Assembly (NCBI GenBank): GCA_905235675.1
Contig: CAJONC010000013.1
Location: 1 to 64,000, forward strand
From: an uncultured Bacteroidales bacterium
Lineage (GTDB): Bacteria; Bacteroidota; Bacteroidia; Bacteroidales; UBA932
Reading direction: 5' to 3'
DNA length: 64,000 nt
The notes below the pieces were generated by a model. It did no database searches. It had not been told where the DNA came from and saw only the letters and a list, made by a program, of their open reading frames with translations. Each line of letters begins with the position of its first letter. Position 1 is the stretch's first letter. Positions 38,775 through 48,674 of the stretch are shown piece by piece. A program made the translations under genes and the position numbers.

Positions 38775-41700
38775 ATGAAAAGTCTAGCAAAGAAATCAAT
38801 TTTCCTGCTTCTCTGCCTTGGGACCGCATTCTCGCTTTCGGCGCAGACCACCATCCGTGGCAATGTGTCCGACGAGACCGGTGAAGCCCTGATGGGCGCC
38901 GGAGTTGTGGTTGAGGGAACCACCATAGGCGTGGTTACCGATTTTGATGGAAACTACGAAATCGTAGTTCCGGCAGATGCCAGGAATCTGGTGTTCTCGT
39001 TCATCGGCCTGGCGGACCAGACCGTGGCGATTGCCGGCAAGACCGAAATCAACGTGATCCTGACGGCAGACCAGACCTTCCTCGACGAAGTGGTGGTGGT
39101 AGGTTATGCCACCGTCAAACGTCGTGACCTCCTTGGTTCCGTTTCGTCAGTAGGAGCCGACAAACTTGTGGAACAGCCGGTTACATCGGTATCGCAGGCC
39201 CTTTCGGGCAAGATGGCCGGTGTCTCCGTGGTAACCACCGAAGGCGATCCTGACGCCGACATCAAGATCCGCGTCCGCGGAGGAAGTTCGATTACCCAGG
39301 ACAACAGCCCTCTTTATATAGTGGACGGTTTTCCTGTAGAATCCATCAATGACATATCTTCCTCGGAGATTGCCTCCATCGACGTCCTGAAAGACGCTTT
39401 CTCCACCGCCATCTACGGTTCCCGCGGAGCCAACGGTGTAGTCATCGTCACCACCAAGAGCGCGGAGAAAGGCCAGAAACTCTCCGTGAAGTTCAATTCC
39501 TACTACGGCCTCAAGACCATGGCGAACAAGAACGCCATAGTCGCCATGGATGCCGAGAACTTCGTGAAGTTCCAGTATGAACTTGCCTCCATCAGGGACA
39601 ATGTCAGCAGCAACTATCTGCCTTACTTCGGTTCTTTCAGCGACATCGACCTTTACAGGGGAGTGCCTGTGAACAACTGGGTCGACGCAGTGTTCGGCAA
39701 CACCGGTTCTTCGTTCAGCACCGACTTTTCCGTATCGGGCAGCAGCGACAATGTCAACTGGACCATAGGCTATGCCCACATGGGAGACAATGCCATAATG
39801 ACCGGTTCCAATTATGTCCGCGACAACCTGAATTTCAAGGGCAACTTCAAGACATCCGAGCATACCAGCATCGATGCCAACATCCGCTTCTCCAACATCA
39901 ACGTGAACGGCAGCGGTGCCAACGGCATCAACGACACCGGCACCACCTCCGGCAACGGACGCCTGAAACATGCGGTTTCCTATGCTCCCATACCTGTTGC
40001 GGCCACTTCTTCGGATTCCGACCTCGAGCAGGACTATGGCGACAACGCCCCGCCGCTCCAGTCGGTTGCCGACAACGATTCAAAGCGTCTGCGTACCACC
40101 TGGAACGCCAATGCTGCCTTCAACTGGGAGATAATCGAGAATCTCCGCCTCAAGATAGAAGGTGGTCTGGAGGATTACCGTCAGGCGGACGACCGTTTCT
40201 ACGGCCTCACTACCTATTATGTGGCAAACAACTCCACGGTGAAGAATACCCCTTCCACCCAGCATGTAGAAGCGTTCCACACGCGTTACCGCAACACTAA
40301 CACCCTCAATTACGATTTCTCCAATCTTATCAGGGACAGCAGGCACAGCGTCAACGCCCTGCTCGGCGAGGAAATGACCATCACCAAGAGCAATACGCTC
40401 ACCAACATGATAGACGGTCTTCCCTTGTTCTACGACTCGAAGATGGCCTGGGCCTTCATGGCATCCGGAGTACCTTCCGTAGCCAATAACTACTATTCCC
40501 CCGACAACAAGCTCCTGTCGTTCTTCGGTCGCGTCAATTACGATTATGACCGTCGTTATTCGGTAGGTGTCACCCTCCGCGCGGACGGTTCCTCCAAGTT
40601 CTCCCGCGGCAACCGCTGGGGATTCTTCCCTTCGGCTGCGGCTTCCTGGACAATCTCCAACGAGTCCTGGATGGAAGGCACCCGCGGCTGGCTCGACCAG
40701 TTGAAACTGCGTTACAGCTTCGGTACCGCCGGCAACAACAACATCCCTTCCGGCCAGCTTACCAAAGAGTACGCATCTTCCACCACCTCATGGCTGTCGA
40801 TGGCCAACAACATCTTCACCGCAGGCAAGATACTGAACAACCCCGACCTTACCTGGGAAACCACTTATACCCATAACATAGGTTTGGATTTCAGCATGTT
40901 CCAGAGCCGCCTGAGCGGTAGTGTGGAAGTTTACCAGAACGATACCAAGAATCTGCTTATCAACTTCCCCATCCCCGGTTCGGGATATGACAGCCAGTAC
41001 CAGAATGTAGGATCCACCCGCAACCGCGGCGTGGAACTCAGCCTGAACATGCCTATAATCGCCACCAAGGACTTCTCCCTCAATCTCAGCGGCAATATCG
41101 CCTACAACATCAACAGGGTGACCGACCTCGGCGGACTGGAAAGCATAATGGCACAGTCCTACTGGGCTTCCACCGAAATCGGCGACGATTACATAGTGCA
41201 GGTAGGCCAGCCCCTCGGCAACATGTACGGCTATCAGAGCGACGGAATGTATTCCGTGAACGACTTCACCTGGGACGGCGCAAAATGGACGCTCAATGAT
41301 GGCGTGGTGGACTGCTCTTCCATCCTGGGCGCCGCTTACATGCGTCCCGGCGCACCCAAATACAAAGATAACTCCGGCGACGGCAAAGTCACCGTGGCAG
41401 ACCGCGACGTCATCGGCAACGCATCTCCCGACTTTACCGGAGGTTTCAGCCTGAGCAGCTACTTCAAAGGATTTGACTTCAGCGCCAACTTCAACTATAT
41501 GATTGGCAACGACGTTTACAATGCCAACAAGATTGAGTTCACTTCATCCCGCAAGTACTACAACCGCAACCTTCTCAGCATGATGGATGTGGACAAGCGC
41601 TGGACCAACGTGAACTGGGAAACAGGAGAACTCATCACCGATGCCGACGAACTCAGGAGAGTGAATTCCGGCAAGACCATGTGGAATCCCGCCGTCGGCA

Positions 41701-41993
41701 ACGCAATCTTCAGCGACTGGGCTGTCGAGGACGGCTCCTTCCTCCGTCTGCAGAGCGTAACCCTCGGTTATACCCTGCCCGAGAACCTGACCGAAAAAGT
41801 GAATCTCAAGAAGGTCCGCTTCTATGTCACGGGAACCAACCTCTTCTGCCTTACCAAGTATTCCGGCTACGATCCCGAAGTTGACACCCGCCGTGCCACT
41901 CCTCTGACTCCCGGTGTGGATTATTCCGCATATCCCAAGTCCATAGGCTGCGTCGCAGGCGTCAACATCACCTTCGGCAAGCGTTCCAAATAA
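38775..41993 (+). CDS. SusC/RagA-type TonB-linked outer-membrane transporter
   Basis: Carboxypeptidase-regulatory-like N-terminus, TonB-box region and plug (VVVVGYATVKRRDLLGSVSSV..., DNSPLYIVDGFPV..., YGSRGANGVVIVTTK), C-terminal barrel. Confidence 0.96.
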   Translation: MKSLAKKSIFLLLCLGTAFSLSAQTTIRGNVSDETGEALMGAGVVVEGTTIGVVTDFDGNYEIVVPADARNLVFSFIGLADQTVAIAGKTEINVILTADQTFLDEVVVVGYATVKRRDLLGSVSSVGADKLVEQPVTSVSQALSGKMAGVSVVTTEGDPDADIKIRVRGGSSITQDNSPLYIVDGFPVESINDISSSEIASIDVLKDAFSTAIYGSRGANGVVIVTTKSAEKGQKLSVKFNSYYGLKTMANKNAIVAMDAENFVKFQYELASIRDNVSSNYLPYFGSFSDIDLYRGVPVNNWVDAVFGNTGSSFSTDFSVSGSSDNVNWTIGYAHMGDNAIMTGSNYVRDNLNFKGNFKTSEHTSIDANIRFSNINVNGSGANGINDTGTTSGNGRLKHAVSYAPIPVAATSSDSDLEQDYGDNAPPLQSVADNDSKRLRTTWNANAAFNWEIIENLRLKIEGGLEDYRQADDRFYGLTTYYVANNSTVKNTPSTQHVEAFHTRYRNTNTLNYDFSNLIRDSRHSVNALLGEEMTITKSNTLTNMIDGLPLFYDSKMAWAFMASGVPSVANNYYSPDNKLLSFFGRVNYDYDRRYSVGVTLRADGSSKFSRGNRWGFFPSAAASWTISNESWMEGTRGWLDQLKLRYSFGTAGNNNIPSGQLTKEYASSTTSWLSMANNIFTAGKILNNPDLTWETTYTHNIGLDFSMFQSRLSGSVEVYQNDTKNLLINFPIPGSGYDSQYQNVGSTRNRGVELSLNMPIIATKDFSLNLSGNIAYNINRVTDLGGLESIMAQSYWASTEIGDDYIVQVGQPLGNMYGYQSDGMYSVNDFTWDGAKWTLNDGVVDCSSILGAAYMRPGAPKYKDNSGDGKVTVADRDVIGNASPDFTGGFSLSSYFKGFDFSANFNYMIGNDVYNANKIEFTSSRKYYNRNLLSMMDVDKRWTNVNWETGELITDADELRRVNSGKTMWNPAVGNAIFSDWAVEDGSFLRLQSVTLGYTLPENLTEKVNLKKVRFYVTGTNLFCLTKYSGYDPEVDTRRATPLTPGVDYSAYPKSIGCVAGVNITFGKRSK

Positions 41994-42012
41994 TCAATAG
42001 GAGGAAAGTGAT

Positions 42013-43857
42013 ATGAAAAATACCATGAAATACATCCTCGTTGCAGTTCTGTCAGGACTGAGCCTGGTCTCCTGTGAGAAATTCCTGGATTCGAGCTCAC
42101 CGTCCACCTTCGACGCTGCCACGGTTTACAGCAACTATTCCCTGACTGAGAATACAATCTTCTCAATCTCCCAGTCGTTCGGCGAGACCAACAACTATCG
42201 CGGCCGTTATCTTTCCTGGATAGGCCTTAACAGCGATATAGAGTGGTACAACACATTCAAGCCCACCGACGAAAAATACCAGATTGCAGGCTATTCCCAG
42301 CTGCCCAACAACAGCCAGCTGAACCTGAACAACGGACCGTTCGCCAAGATGTACGAAGCCATCGAGCGCGCAAACCTGTGCATCGAAGGAATACGTGAAT
42401 ATGGCAATCCTGAGGAAAATGCCGACATGGCATATCTTCTGGGCGAAGTTCTTACCCTCCGTGCGATGATTTACTACGACCTCGTGCGTGCCTGGGGCGA
42501 TGTCCCTGCACGTTTCGAATCAACTACCAGCGAAACCATCTACAGGAGCAAGGACAGCAGGGATGTGATATTCAAGCAGCTTCTTGCCGATCTGGATGAG
42601 GCTATTCCTTATCTGCCCTATCCAGGAGCCACTTCCGCCACATCCCGTACCGACCGCGTGAACAAGATGTTCGCCCAGGGCCTGTATGCACGTGTCGCCC
42701 TGATGGCCTCCGGCTACGCCCAGCGTCCCGACGAAGGCATGGTTGGAACCGGCGACATCGGCACCAACCGCCTTTCCGACGATCCCGAGCTCCAGAAGAG
42801 CGTCCTGTATCCCAAGGCCCTCAAGTATCTGGAGGAAGCCATCGCTTCGAATTCGGCTTCCCTCGAGGATTTCGAAACGCTTTGGAAGAACCAGAGCAAC
42901 CAGGACAACCTCGTGGCCGGTCCCGGACACGAACCCCTGTTCGTCATTCCCTTCTCCGACGGACGCGGACGCTGGAACTATACTTTCGCGGTCCGTTCCG
43001 AAGGTGCGAGCTATGCAGGCGGCGCCACTGTCACCCGCGGAGGTGATGCAGGCCCCGTACCTACCATGTGGTTCAAATACGATCCCAGGGATGTCCGCCG
43101 CGACATTACCTGCGTGAACTGGCGCTGGAATGCCAACGACGAGCAGGAGATGCCCGGAATCCAGAGGTGGTATTTCGGAAAATACCGCTGGGAATGGATG
43201 ACGAAGAATCCCTACAAGGGCGGCAACGACGACGGTGTAAAGCCGGTTGTTCTCCGCTATGCGGACATCCTGCTGATGGCTGCGGAGATTGCCAACGAGC
43301 AGGGCGACCTTGACGCTGCGAAGGGCTATCTTCTCCCCGTGCGCGAGCGTGCCTTCAAGGGCAACGAGCAGATGGCGGAGGATTACGTGAATGCCATAGG
43401 CGGCAAGGAAGCGATGTTCAATGCCATAGTGGACGAGCGTGCGTTCGAGTTCTGCGGCGAGATGACCCGCAAGTTCGACCTGATCCGCTGGGGCATGCTC
43501 AAGGAGAAGATGGATCAGGCCAAGGCTGAAATGAAGCAGCTGCGCGGCCTCACCGGCATTTTCGCCGACGTTAACCATCTGGGCGGAGATGTCTACTATC
43601 AGCTGGACGGGAACCGTCTGGTGATATACGGCTTCTCCGGCGAGGCGGTGAAACCCGCAGGCGCCTGGGAGAAGAAGGCTGAATACTTTACAAAGGTGGT
43701 GGACAGCAAGGGTGCCGACACCGGCCTCTATGACGACCTCATTGAAGGTATTTACGACCGCGACCCTGTCCAGTACATGTTCTGGCCCATCTACAACGAT
43801 ACCATGACCAACAGTCAGGGGATGATCAAGAACGACTATGGCTACGAAAGCATTTAA
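42013..43857 (+). CDS. SusD/RagB-type nutrient-binding outer-membrane lipoprotein
   Basis: Lipobox LVSC; ALTLRAMIYYDLVRAWGDVPARF-like TPR region; VVLRYADILLMAAEIANEQGD; RAFEFCGEMTRKFDLIRW. Confidence 0.95.
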   Translation: MKNTMKYILVAVLSGLSLVSCEKFLDSSSPSTFDAATVYSNYSLTENTIFSISQSFGETNNYRGRYLSWIGLNSDIEWYNTFKPTDEKYQIAGYSQLPNNSQLNLNNGPFAKMYEAIERANLCIEGIREYGNPEENADMAYLLGEVLTLRAMIYYDLVRAWGDVPARFESTTSETIYRSKDSRDVIFKQLLADLDEAIPYLPYPGATSATSRTDRVNKMFAQGLYARVALMASGYAQRPDEGMVGTGDIGTNRLSDDPELQKSVLYPKALKYLEEAIASNSASLEDFETLWKNQSNQDNLVAGPGHEPLFVIPFSDGRGRWNYTFAVRSEGASYAGGATVTRGGDAGPVPTMWFKYDPRDVRRDITCVNWRWNANDEQEMPGIQRWYFGKYRWEWMTKNPYKGGNDDGVKPVVLRYADILLMAAEIANEQGDLDAAKGYLLPVRERAFKGNEQMAEDYVNAIGGKEAMFNAIVDERAFEFCGEMTRKFDLIRWGMLKEKMDQAKAEMKQLRGLTGIFADVNHLGGDVYYQLDGNRLVIYGFSGEAVKPAGAWEKKAEYFTKVVDSKGADTGLYDDLIEGIYDRDPVQYMFWPIYNDTMTNSQGMIKNDYGYESI

Positions 43858-43869
43858 TACCGACGCGCT

Positions 43870-46800
43870 ATGAATTACAAGAATATAATCAAAACCGTGC
43901 TGGCGGCCCTGGCTTCCGCAGCCCTGTTTGCCGGCTGCGCCCGGGAAGAGTTCGTGGAGAATACCGAACTCACGTTGAAACGCTGCCTTGAGCCCCAGAA
44001 CCTTTCGGCAAGGGTTGATGCCGCCACCGGTGACAACGTTACCTTCGGCTGGGATGTCAACAAGGATGCCGGAGAGTTTGAACTCAGCGTATATACCGAT
44101 GAGGAGATGACCGTACTTGAAAAAATCTGGACACTGTCTCCCTCCGAAGTTCCCTTCACCGTCCGACTGACTGCGGATCAGAAATACTGGTTCACCGTCA
44201 GGGCCTACAAAGTGGACAAGGACGGCGTGAAAGTGGAAAGCACTTCGTCCAATCTTGCGGTTTACGACGGCAATGTGAAGACCTATGCCGTAAAGGACAA
44301 CCTCTTCCTCGAGGTAACAGGACGCAGCGAGACTTCCGTATCCCTTTCCTGGAGCAAGGAAGTCGCCGATTTCGAAGAAGTCACTGAAATCAGTGCGGTT
44401 CCCGTCAAAGGCGGAAAGACTGTGAAGTACACTCTGAGCGATGCCGACAGGAAGGCTGCTGCCGCGACTGTTCCGGGACTTGAAGCTTCCACCGAATATC
44501 AGATTACGCTGTTCTACATGAGCGCTTCCCGCGGAACCGTGGATACCTTCACCAAGGCCGCCAAGGGCAACGCTATCGTAATTTCCACTTCCGATGAACT
44601 CAAGACCGCCTTCCTGACGGGTGGCGAATACTACCTGAGCTACAGCGAAGAAGGCTATTCCATGGGAACTGCGAAGCCTGTGGCCGGAATCTCCATCGTG
44701 GGTGAACTCTCATCCGACGGATCCAAGCCTGTGGTAAGCGGAAAGATTGAACTGACCGCCGACCTCGCCACGCAGGGGGATGACCTGCATTTCGAGAACA
44801 TAAAGTTCGACGGTGCCGCCGGTTCCCGTATAGTGGAACATACCGGAGGATCTCCCGTGGTGGGCAAAGTCGAATTCGTGAACTGCGAAATCACCAACTT
44901 CATGTCCGGCTTCTTCTATGGCAACAACGCCAATGTGGTGAAGATAGGACAGTTTATCTTCGATTCCTGCGACATGTACGGGATTCTCGGAAGTGGCGGC
45001 GATGCCTTCGACATCCGTCAGACCACTGAAATCGACGAGATAGCATTCGTGAACAATACCATCTCCGACGGTATCCGCACACTGTTCCGCATCGATGCCT
45101 CCGATGCCATCAAGATCGGCCATATCGATTTCGAGAACAACACCGTGAAGAACGTCTCCACAATGGACGACGGCAACAACCGCGGCATCTTCGCCGTGCG
45201 CGTGGCCCACGAAATGACACTTAAGAACAACCTCTTCCTCTGGGAAGACGGCGGAAAGACCGACGACACCGACCGCTGCCAGCTCTTCCAGGTGAATGCC
45301 AATACAGTGGTTCCCACCTTCCGCACGGCTGCAGGCAACTACAGCTACGCCCAGGGCAAGGATTTCTTCACCCAGGTATCTGCCCAGACTGCCGGTTTCA
45401 TTTCCATGAACGTGGATCCCTGCTATAATTCCAAGGGCAACTTCTTCCAGCTTGCAGCACAGGATCTGATTGAAAATCAGGTGGGTGCGTCCAAGTGGTG
45501 GATTCCCTACGTGGAGAAACCCGAAGACCTCACCCAGGGAGTCATAACTGCGGCACATGTGTGGAACCTGCAGGATGCCAGCCTTTTCGCAGGCAATGTA
45601 AAGAACAGCCGCGTGCGTGACGAACTGATGCTTGTGGGCACCGAGGCGACTCCCCTGAATGCCGACGGCGGCATCAACTTCACCACGGCATCCGTCCTTT
45701 CCCGCAAGGGTGTCCCCACCGAGGGCTATGCCTCTTTCAAGGTGAACAAGGCCGGTTCCGTGGACATGCTCCTGAGCGACCCCGACAAGACCGGAGCCAG
45801 CGTGGTTGCAGCCCTCTACGACGACAACGGATTCAGCGTACAGGGCGGTGCAGTGGCATCATCCGCCAATCCGGGGGTACAGAAGATTGTTGTCCCCGAA
45901 GTGAACGGTGAAGGCACGATATACCTTTATTCGTCAGGCGCAGTATCCATCACCAAACTTGCCTGGAGCGAGGATGTGCTCGCAGGCAACCGCGTGCTGG
46001 AAACCCCGAAACCCGTCGTGGAGCCCGTTACCCTCACCGAAGGGGATGAAACGGCCGTTACCGTGACCTGGGAAGCCATCGACAATGCCGCCAACTACGT
46101 CGTCGTCTTCAACAAGCGCGCCCAGGAACCCCAGACCGAACTGAGTTTCACCGTTCCCGCCGAAGACATCGCCGAGCTGAAAGCCGGCCTGTACAGCTTC
46201 ACGGTGCAGGCGTTCCCGCGCGAAGACGATATCTACTATCAGAAGTCCGAGCAGGGCGGCGCTTCCTTTGCGATTCAGCCCAAGGGCCAGGCAGGGGAAC
46301 TTGTCGAAGTAACCCTCACCTGGGACTTCTCCGACGCCGATTGGCAGACTGAGTTCGCGAAACTGGGAGCTTCCAACACGGATATAGCTACCGCAGACTT
46401 TACGTTGAACGGCCTGCATGTATTCTGGTCCAACAAGAGCAAGTACAACACCACCTTCCTGCAGTGGGGAGGCAAGAGCTCCGGTACTGACCGTTACATC
46501 AGCTTTACTGCACCCGAGCAGGGAACGCTGAAAGTATGGGCGTCCAACACCGGCAGCTCCGAGGACCTTACCCGAATGGTGACGGTCGACGTGGACGGAG
46601 ACGTGCAGTCGCTTCCCGGCGGGTATTCGAGCAATACTCCTACGGAAGTGGAGTTCAGCGTGAATGCCGGCGAGGTTAAGATATATCCTACCGGAAACGG
46701 CCTGCGCTTCTACAAAGTGGAATTCACCTACAGCTATATGAAAGGCGGCAGTACCCCCGTTGAATATGACTGGGACTTCAGCACTTCCGACTGGCAGGCT

Positions 46801-47187
46801 GAATTTGCGAAACTCGGTGCCTCCAACACGGATATAGCTACCGCAGACTTCACTTACGACGGCCTGCATGTATTCTGGTCCAACAAGAGCAAGTACAACA
46901 CTACCTTCCTGCAGTGGGGAGGCAAGAGCTCCGGTACTGACCGCTATGTCAGCTTTACTGCACCCGAGCAGGGAACGCTGAAAGTATGGGCGTCCAACAC
47001 CGGCAGTTCCGAGGACCTTACCCGAATGGTGACGGTCGACGTGGACGGAGACGTGCAGTCGCTTCCCGGCGGATATTCGAGCAATACTCCTACGGAAGTG
47101 GAGTTCAGCGTGAATGCCGGCGAGGTTAAGATATATCCTACCGGAAACGGCCTGCGCTTCTATCATATTTACTATACAAACCAGTAA
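43870..47187 (+). CDS. PUL surface lipoprotein (DUF4957/DUF5123-like beta-helix, Fn3-like domains, duplicated C-terminal module)
   Basis: Lipobox FAGC; Fn3-like N-terminus; beta-helix segment; C-terminal tandem copies of WDF...LGASNTDIATADFT...LRFY. Confidence 0.75.
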   Translation: MNYKNIIKTVLAALASAALFAGCAREEFVENTELTLKRCLEPQNLSARVDAATGDNVTFGWDVNKDAGEFELSVYTDEEMTVLEKIWTLSPSEVPFTVRLTADQKYWFTVRAYKVDKDGVKVESTSSNLAVYDGNVKTYAVKDNLFLEVTGRSETSVSLSWSKEVADFEEVTEISAVPVKGGKTVKYTLSDADRKAAAATVPGLEASTEYQITLFYMSASRGTVDTFTKAAKGNAIVISTSDELKTAFLTGGEYYLSYSEEGYSMGTAKPVAGISIVGELSSDGSKPVVSGKIELTADLATQGDDLHFENIKFDGAAGSRIVEHTGGSPVVGKVEFVNCEITNFMSGFFYGNNANVVKIGQFIFDSCDMYGILGSGGDAFDIRQTTEIDEIAFVNNTISDGIRTLFRIDASDAIKIGHIDFENNTVKNVSTMDDGNNRGIFAVRVAHEMTLKNNLFLWEDGGKTDDTDRCQLFQVNANTVVPTFRTAAGNYSYAQGKDFFTQVSAQTAGFISMNVDPCYNSKGNFFQLAAQDLIENQVGASKWWIPYVEKPEDLTQGVITAAHVWNLQDASLFAGNVKNSRVRDELMLVGTEATPLNADGGINFTTASVLSRKGVPTEGYASFKVNKAGSVDMLLSDPDKTGASVVAALYDDNGFSVQGGAVASSANPGVQKIVVPEVNGEGTIYLYSSGAVSITKLAWSEDVLAGNRVLETPKPVVEPVTLTEGDETAVTVTWEAIDNAANYVVVFNKRAQEPQTELSFTVPAEDIAELKAGLYSFTVQAFPREDDIYYQKSEQGGASFAIQPKGQAGELVEVTLTWDFSDADWQTEFAKLGASNTDIATADFTLNGLHVFWSNKSKYNTTFLQWGGKSSGTDRYISFTAPEQGTLKVWASNTGSSEDLTRMVTVDVDGDVQSLPGGYSSNTPTEVEFSVNAGEVKIYPTGNGLRFYKVEFTYSYMKGGSTPVEYDWDFSTSDWQAEFAKLGASNTDIATADFTYDGLHVFWSNKSKYNTTFLQWGGKSSGTDRYVSFTAPEQGTLKVWASNTGSSEDLTRMVTVDVDGDVQSLPGGYSSNTPTEVEFSVNAGEVKIYPTGNGLRFYHIYYTNQ
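46321..47163 (+). repeat. Two tandem copies of a ~390-bp module, period 450 bp
   Basis: 46321-46713 and 46771-47163: the last ~340 bp of each are nearly identical at DNA level (few substitutions seen by eye). Confidence 0.9.
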
Positions 47188-47246
47188 TGACTTTTTGGGG
47201 ATCCGGGCCTGACCGCCCGGCTCCCTCCGACTTTAACAATAAGAAT

Positions 47247-48662
47247 ATGAGCTTTATCAACGAAGATTTCATGCTGCAGACCGACACTGCGAAGCAGCTG
47301 TACCATGAGCATGCGGAGCACATGCCCATCATCGACTACCACTGCCATCTTGTTCCCCAGCAGATTGCCGAGAACATACAGTTCCGCGACATCACCCAGC
47401 TCTGGCTGGTGGACGGACACTATGGCGACCATTACAAGTGGCGCGCGATGCGTGCCAACGGCGTGAGCGAAGACTATCTCACCGGAGGGAAGCACACGGC
47501 CTGGGAAACCTTCGGGAAATGGGCCGAAACCGTGCCCTACACCATGCGCAACCCCCTCTATCACTGGACACATCTGGAGCTGAGCCGCGTCTTCGGCATA
47601 GACAAACTCCTGTGCCCCGCCACCGCGCGTGAAATCTTCGACGAATGCAACGCCAAGCTCGCGACTCCTGAATACCGCGGACAGGCCCTTATCAGCAAAT
47701 TCAACGTCAAGGTGGTCTGCACCACCGACGACCCTGCCGACGACCTCCGCTGGCACAGGATGATAGCGGAGCATCCCTTCGGCACCAAGGTCGTTCCCGC
47801 CTGGAGGCCCGACAAGGCTATGGCTATCGAGGATCCCAAGGCCTACAAGGAGTATCTCGCCAAACTCGGCGAAGCTGCGGGGATGGAGATAGACTCCTAT
47901 ACTGACCTCATCGAAGCCCTGCAGAAGAGGCACGATTTCTTTGCAGCCAACGGCTGCCGCCTCTCCGACCACGGGCTCGAAACCTTCTACTCCGCCGACT
48001 ACAAGCAGCTCGAAGTTGAGGCCATCTTCAAGATGGTGCTCCTCGGCAAGCGCCCTTCGGAAGGCGAGCTGGAGAAGTTCCGCAGCGCCTTCCTGCACGA
48101 TATGGCGGTAATGGACGCCGAGGCAGGCTGGGCACAGCAGTTCCATGTGGGAGCCATACGCAACAACAACTCCAAGATGTTCAAGCTGGTAGGCCCCGAC
48201 ACAGGCTACGACGCCATCCACGACCTTCCTACCGCGGCCGCGGGCCACAGGTTCTTCGACCGTCTCGAAGCCGAAGGCAAGCTCGCCAAGACCATACTCT
48301 ACTGCCTCAATCCCAAGGATAACGAGGTGATGACGGTGATGGCCTACACCTTCAACGACGGCAGTTTCCCCGGCAAGATGCAGTTCGGCTCCGGCTGGTG
48401 GTTCCTCGACCAGGAAGACGGTATGCGCAAGCAGCTCAACGCTCTCTCCGCCCTCGGACTTCTCAGCCGCTTCGTGGGAATGCTCACCGACAGCCGGTCC
48501 TTCATCAGTTATCCCCGCCACGAGTACTTCCGCCGCATCCTCTGCGACGTGATAGGAAAAGATGTCGAAGAAGGCCGCCTGCCCGCTTCGGAGCTCGACT
48601 TCATAGGGAAGATGGTGGAAGACATCAGCTACAACAATGCCGACCGCTATTTTGGATTCTAA
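47247..48662 (+). CDS. uxaC: Glucuronate/galacturonate isomerase
   Basis: IDYHCHLVPQQIAENIQFRDITQLWLVDGHYGDHYKWRAMRANGV; C-terminal ISYNNADRYFGF. Confidence 0.95.
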   Translation: MSFINEDFMLQTDTAKQLYHEHAEHMPIIDYHCHLVPQQIAENIQFRDITQLWLVDGHYGDHYKWRAMRANGVSEDYLTGGKHTAWETFGKWAETVPYTMRNPLYHWTHLELSRVFGIDKLLCPATAREIFDECNAKLATPEYRGQALISKFNVKVVCTTDDPADDLRWHRMIAEHPFGTKVVPAWRPDKAMAIEDPKAYKEYLAKLGEAAGMEIDSYTDLIEALQKRHDFFAANGCRLSDHGLETFYSADYKQLEVEAIFKMVLLGKRPSEGELEKFRSAFLHDMAVMDAEAGWAQQFHVGAIRNNNSKMFKLVGPDTGYDAIHDLPTAAAGHRFFDRLEAEGKLAKTILYCLNPKDNEVMTVMAYTFNDGSFPGKMQFGSGWWFLDQEDGMRKQLNALSALGLLSRFVGMLTDSRSFISYPRHEYFRRILCDVIGKDVEEGRLPASELDFIGKMVEDISYNNADRYFGF

Positions 48663-48674
48663 CAAATCTGCAAT

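Noticed and set aside
45934-47166. 410-aa minus-strand ORF with internal repeats
   Set aside because: The repeats only mirror the duplicated module of the plus-strand lipoprotein.
47203-47220. Short GC hairpin CCGGGC-CTGACC-GCCCGG between the surface lipoprotein and uxaC
   Set aside because: Only a 6-bp stem with no T-tract; not enough to call a terminator or attenuator.
47172-48665. 497-aa minus-strand ORF
   Set aside because: Shadow of uxaC.
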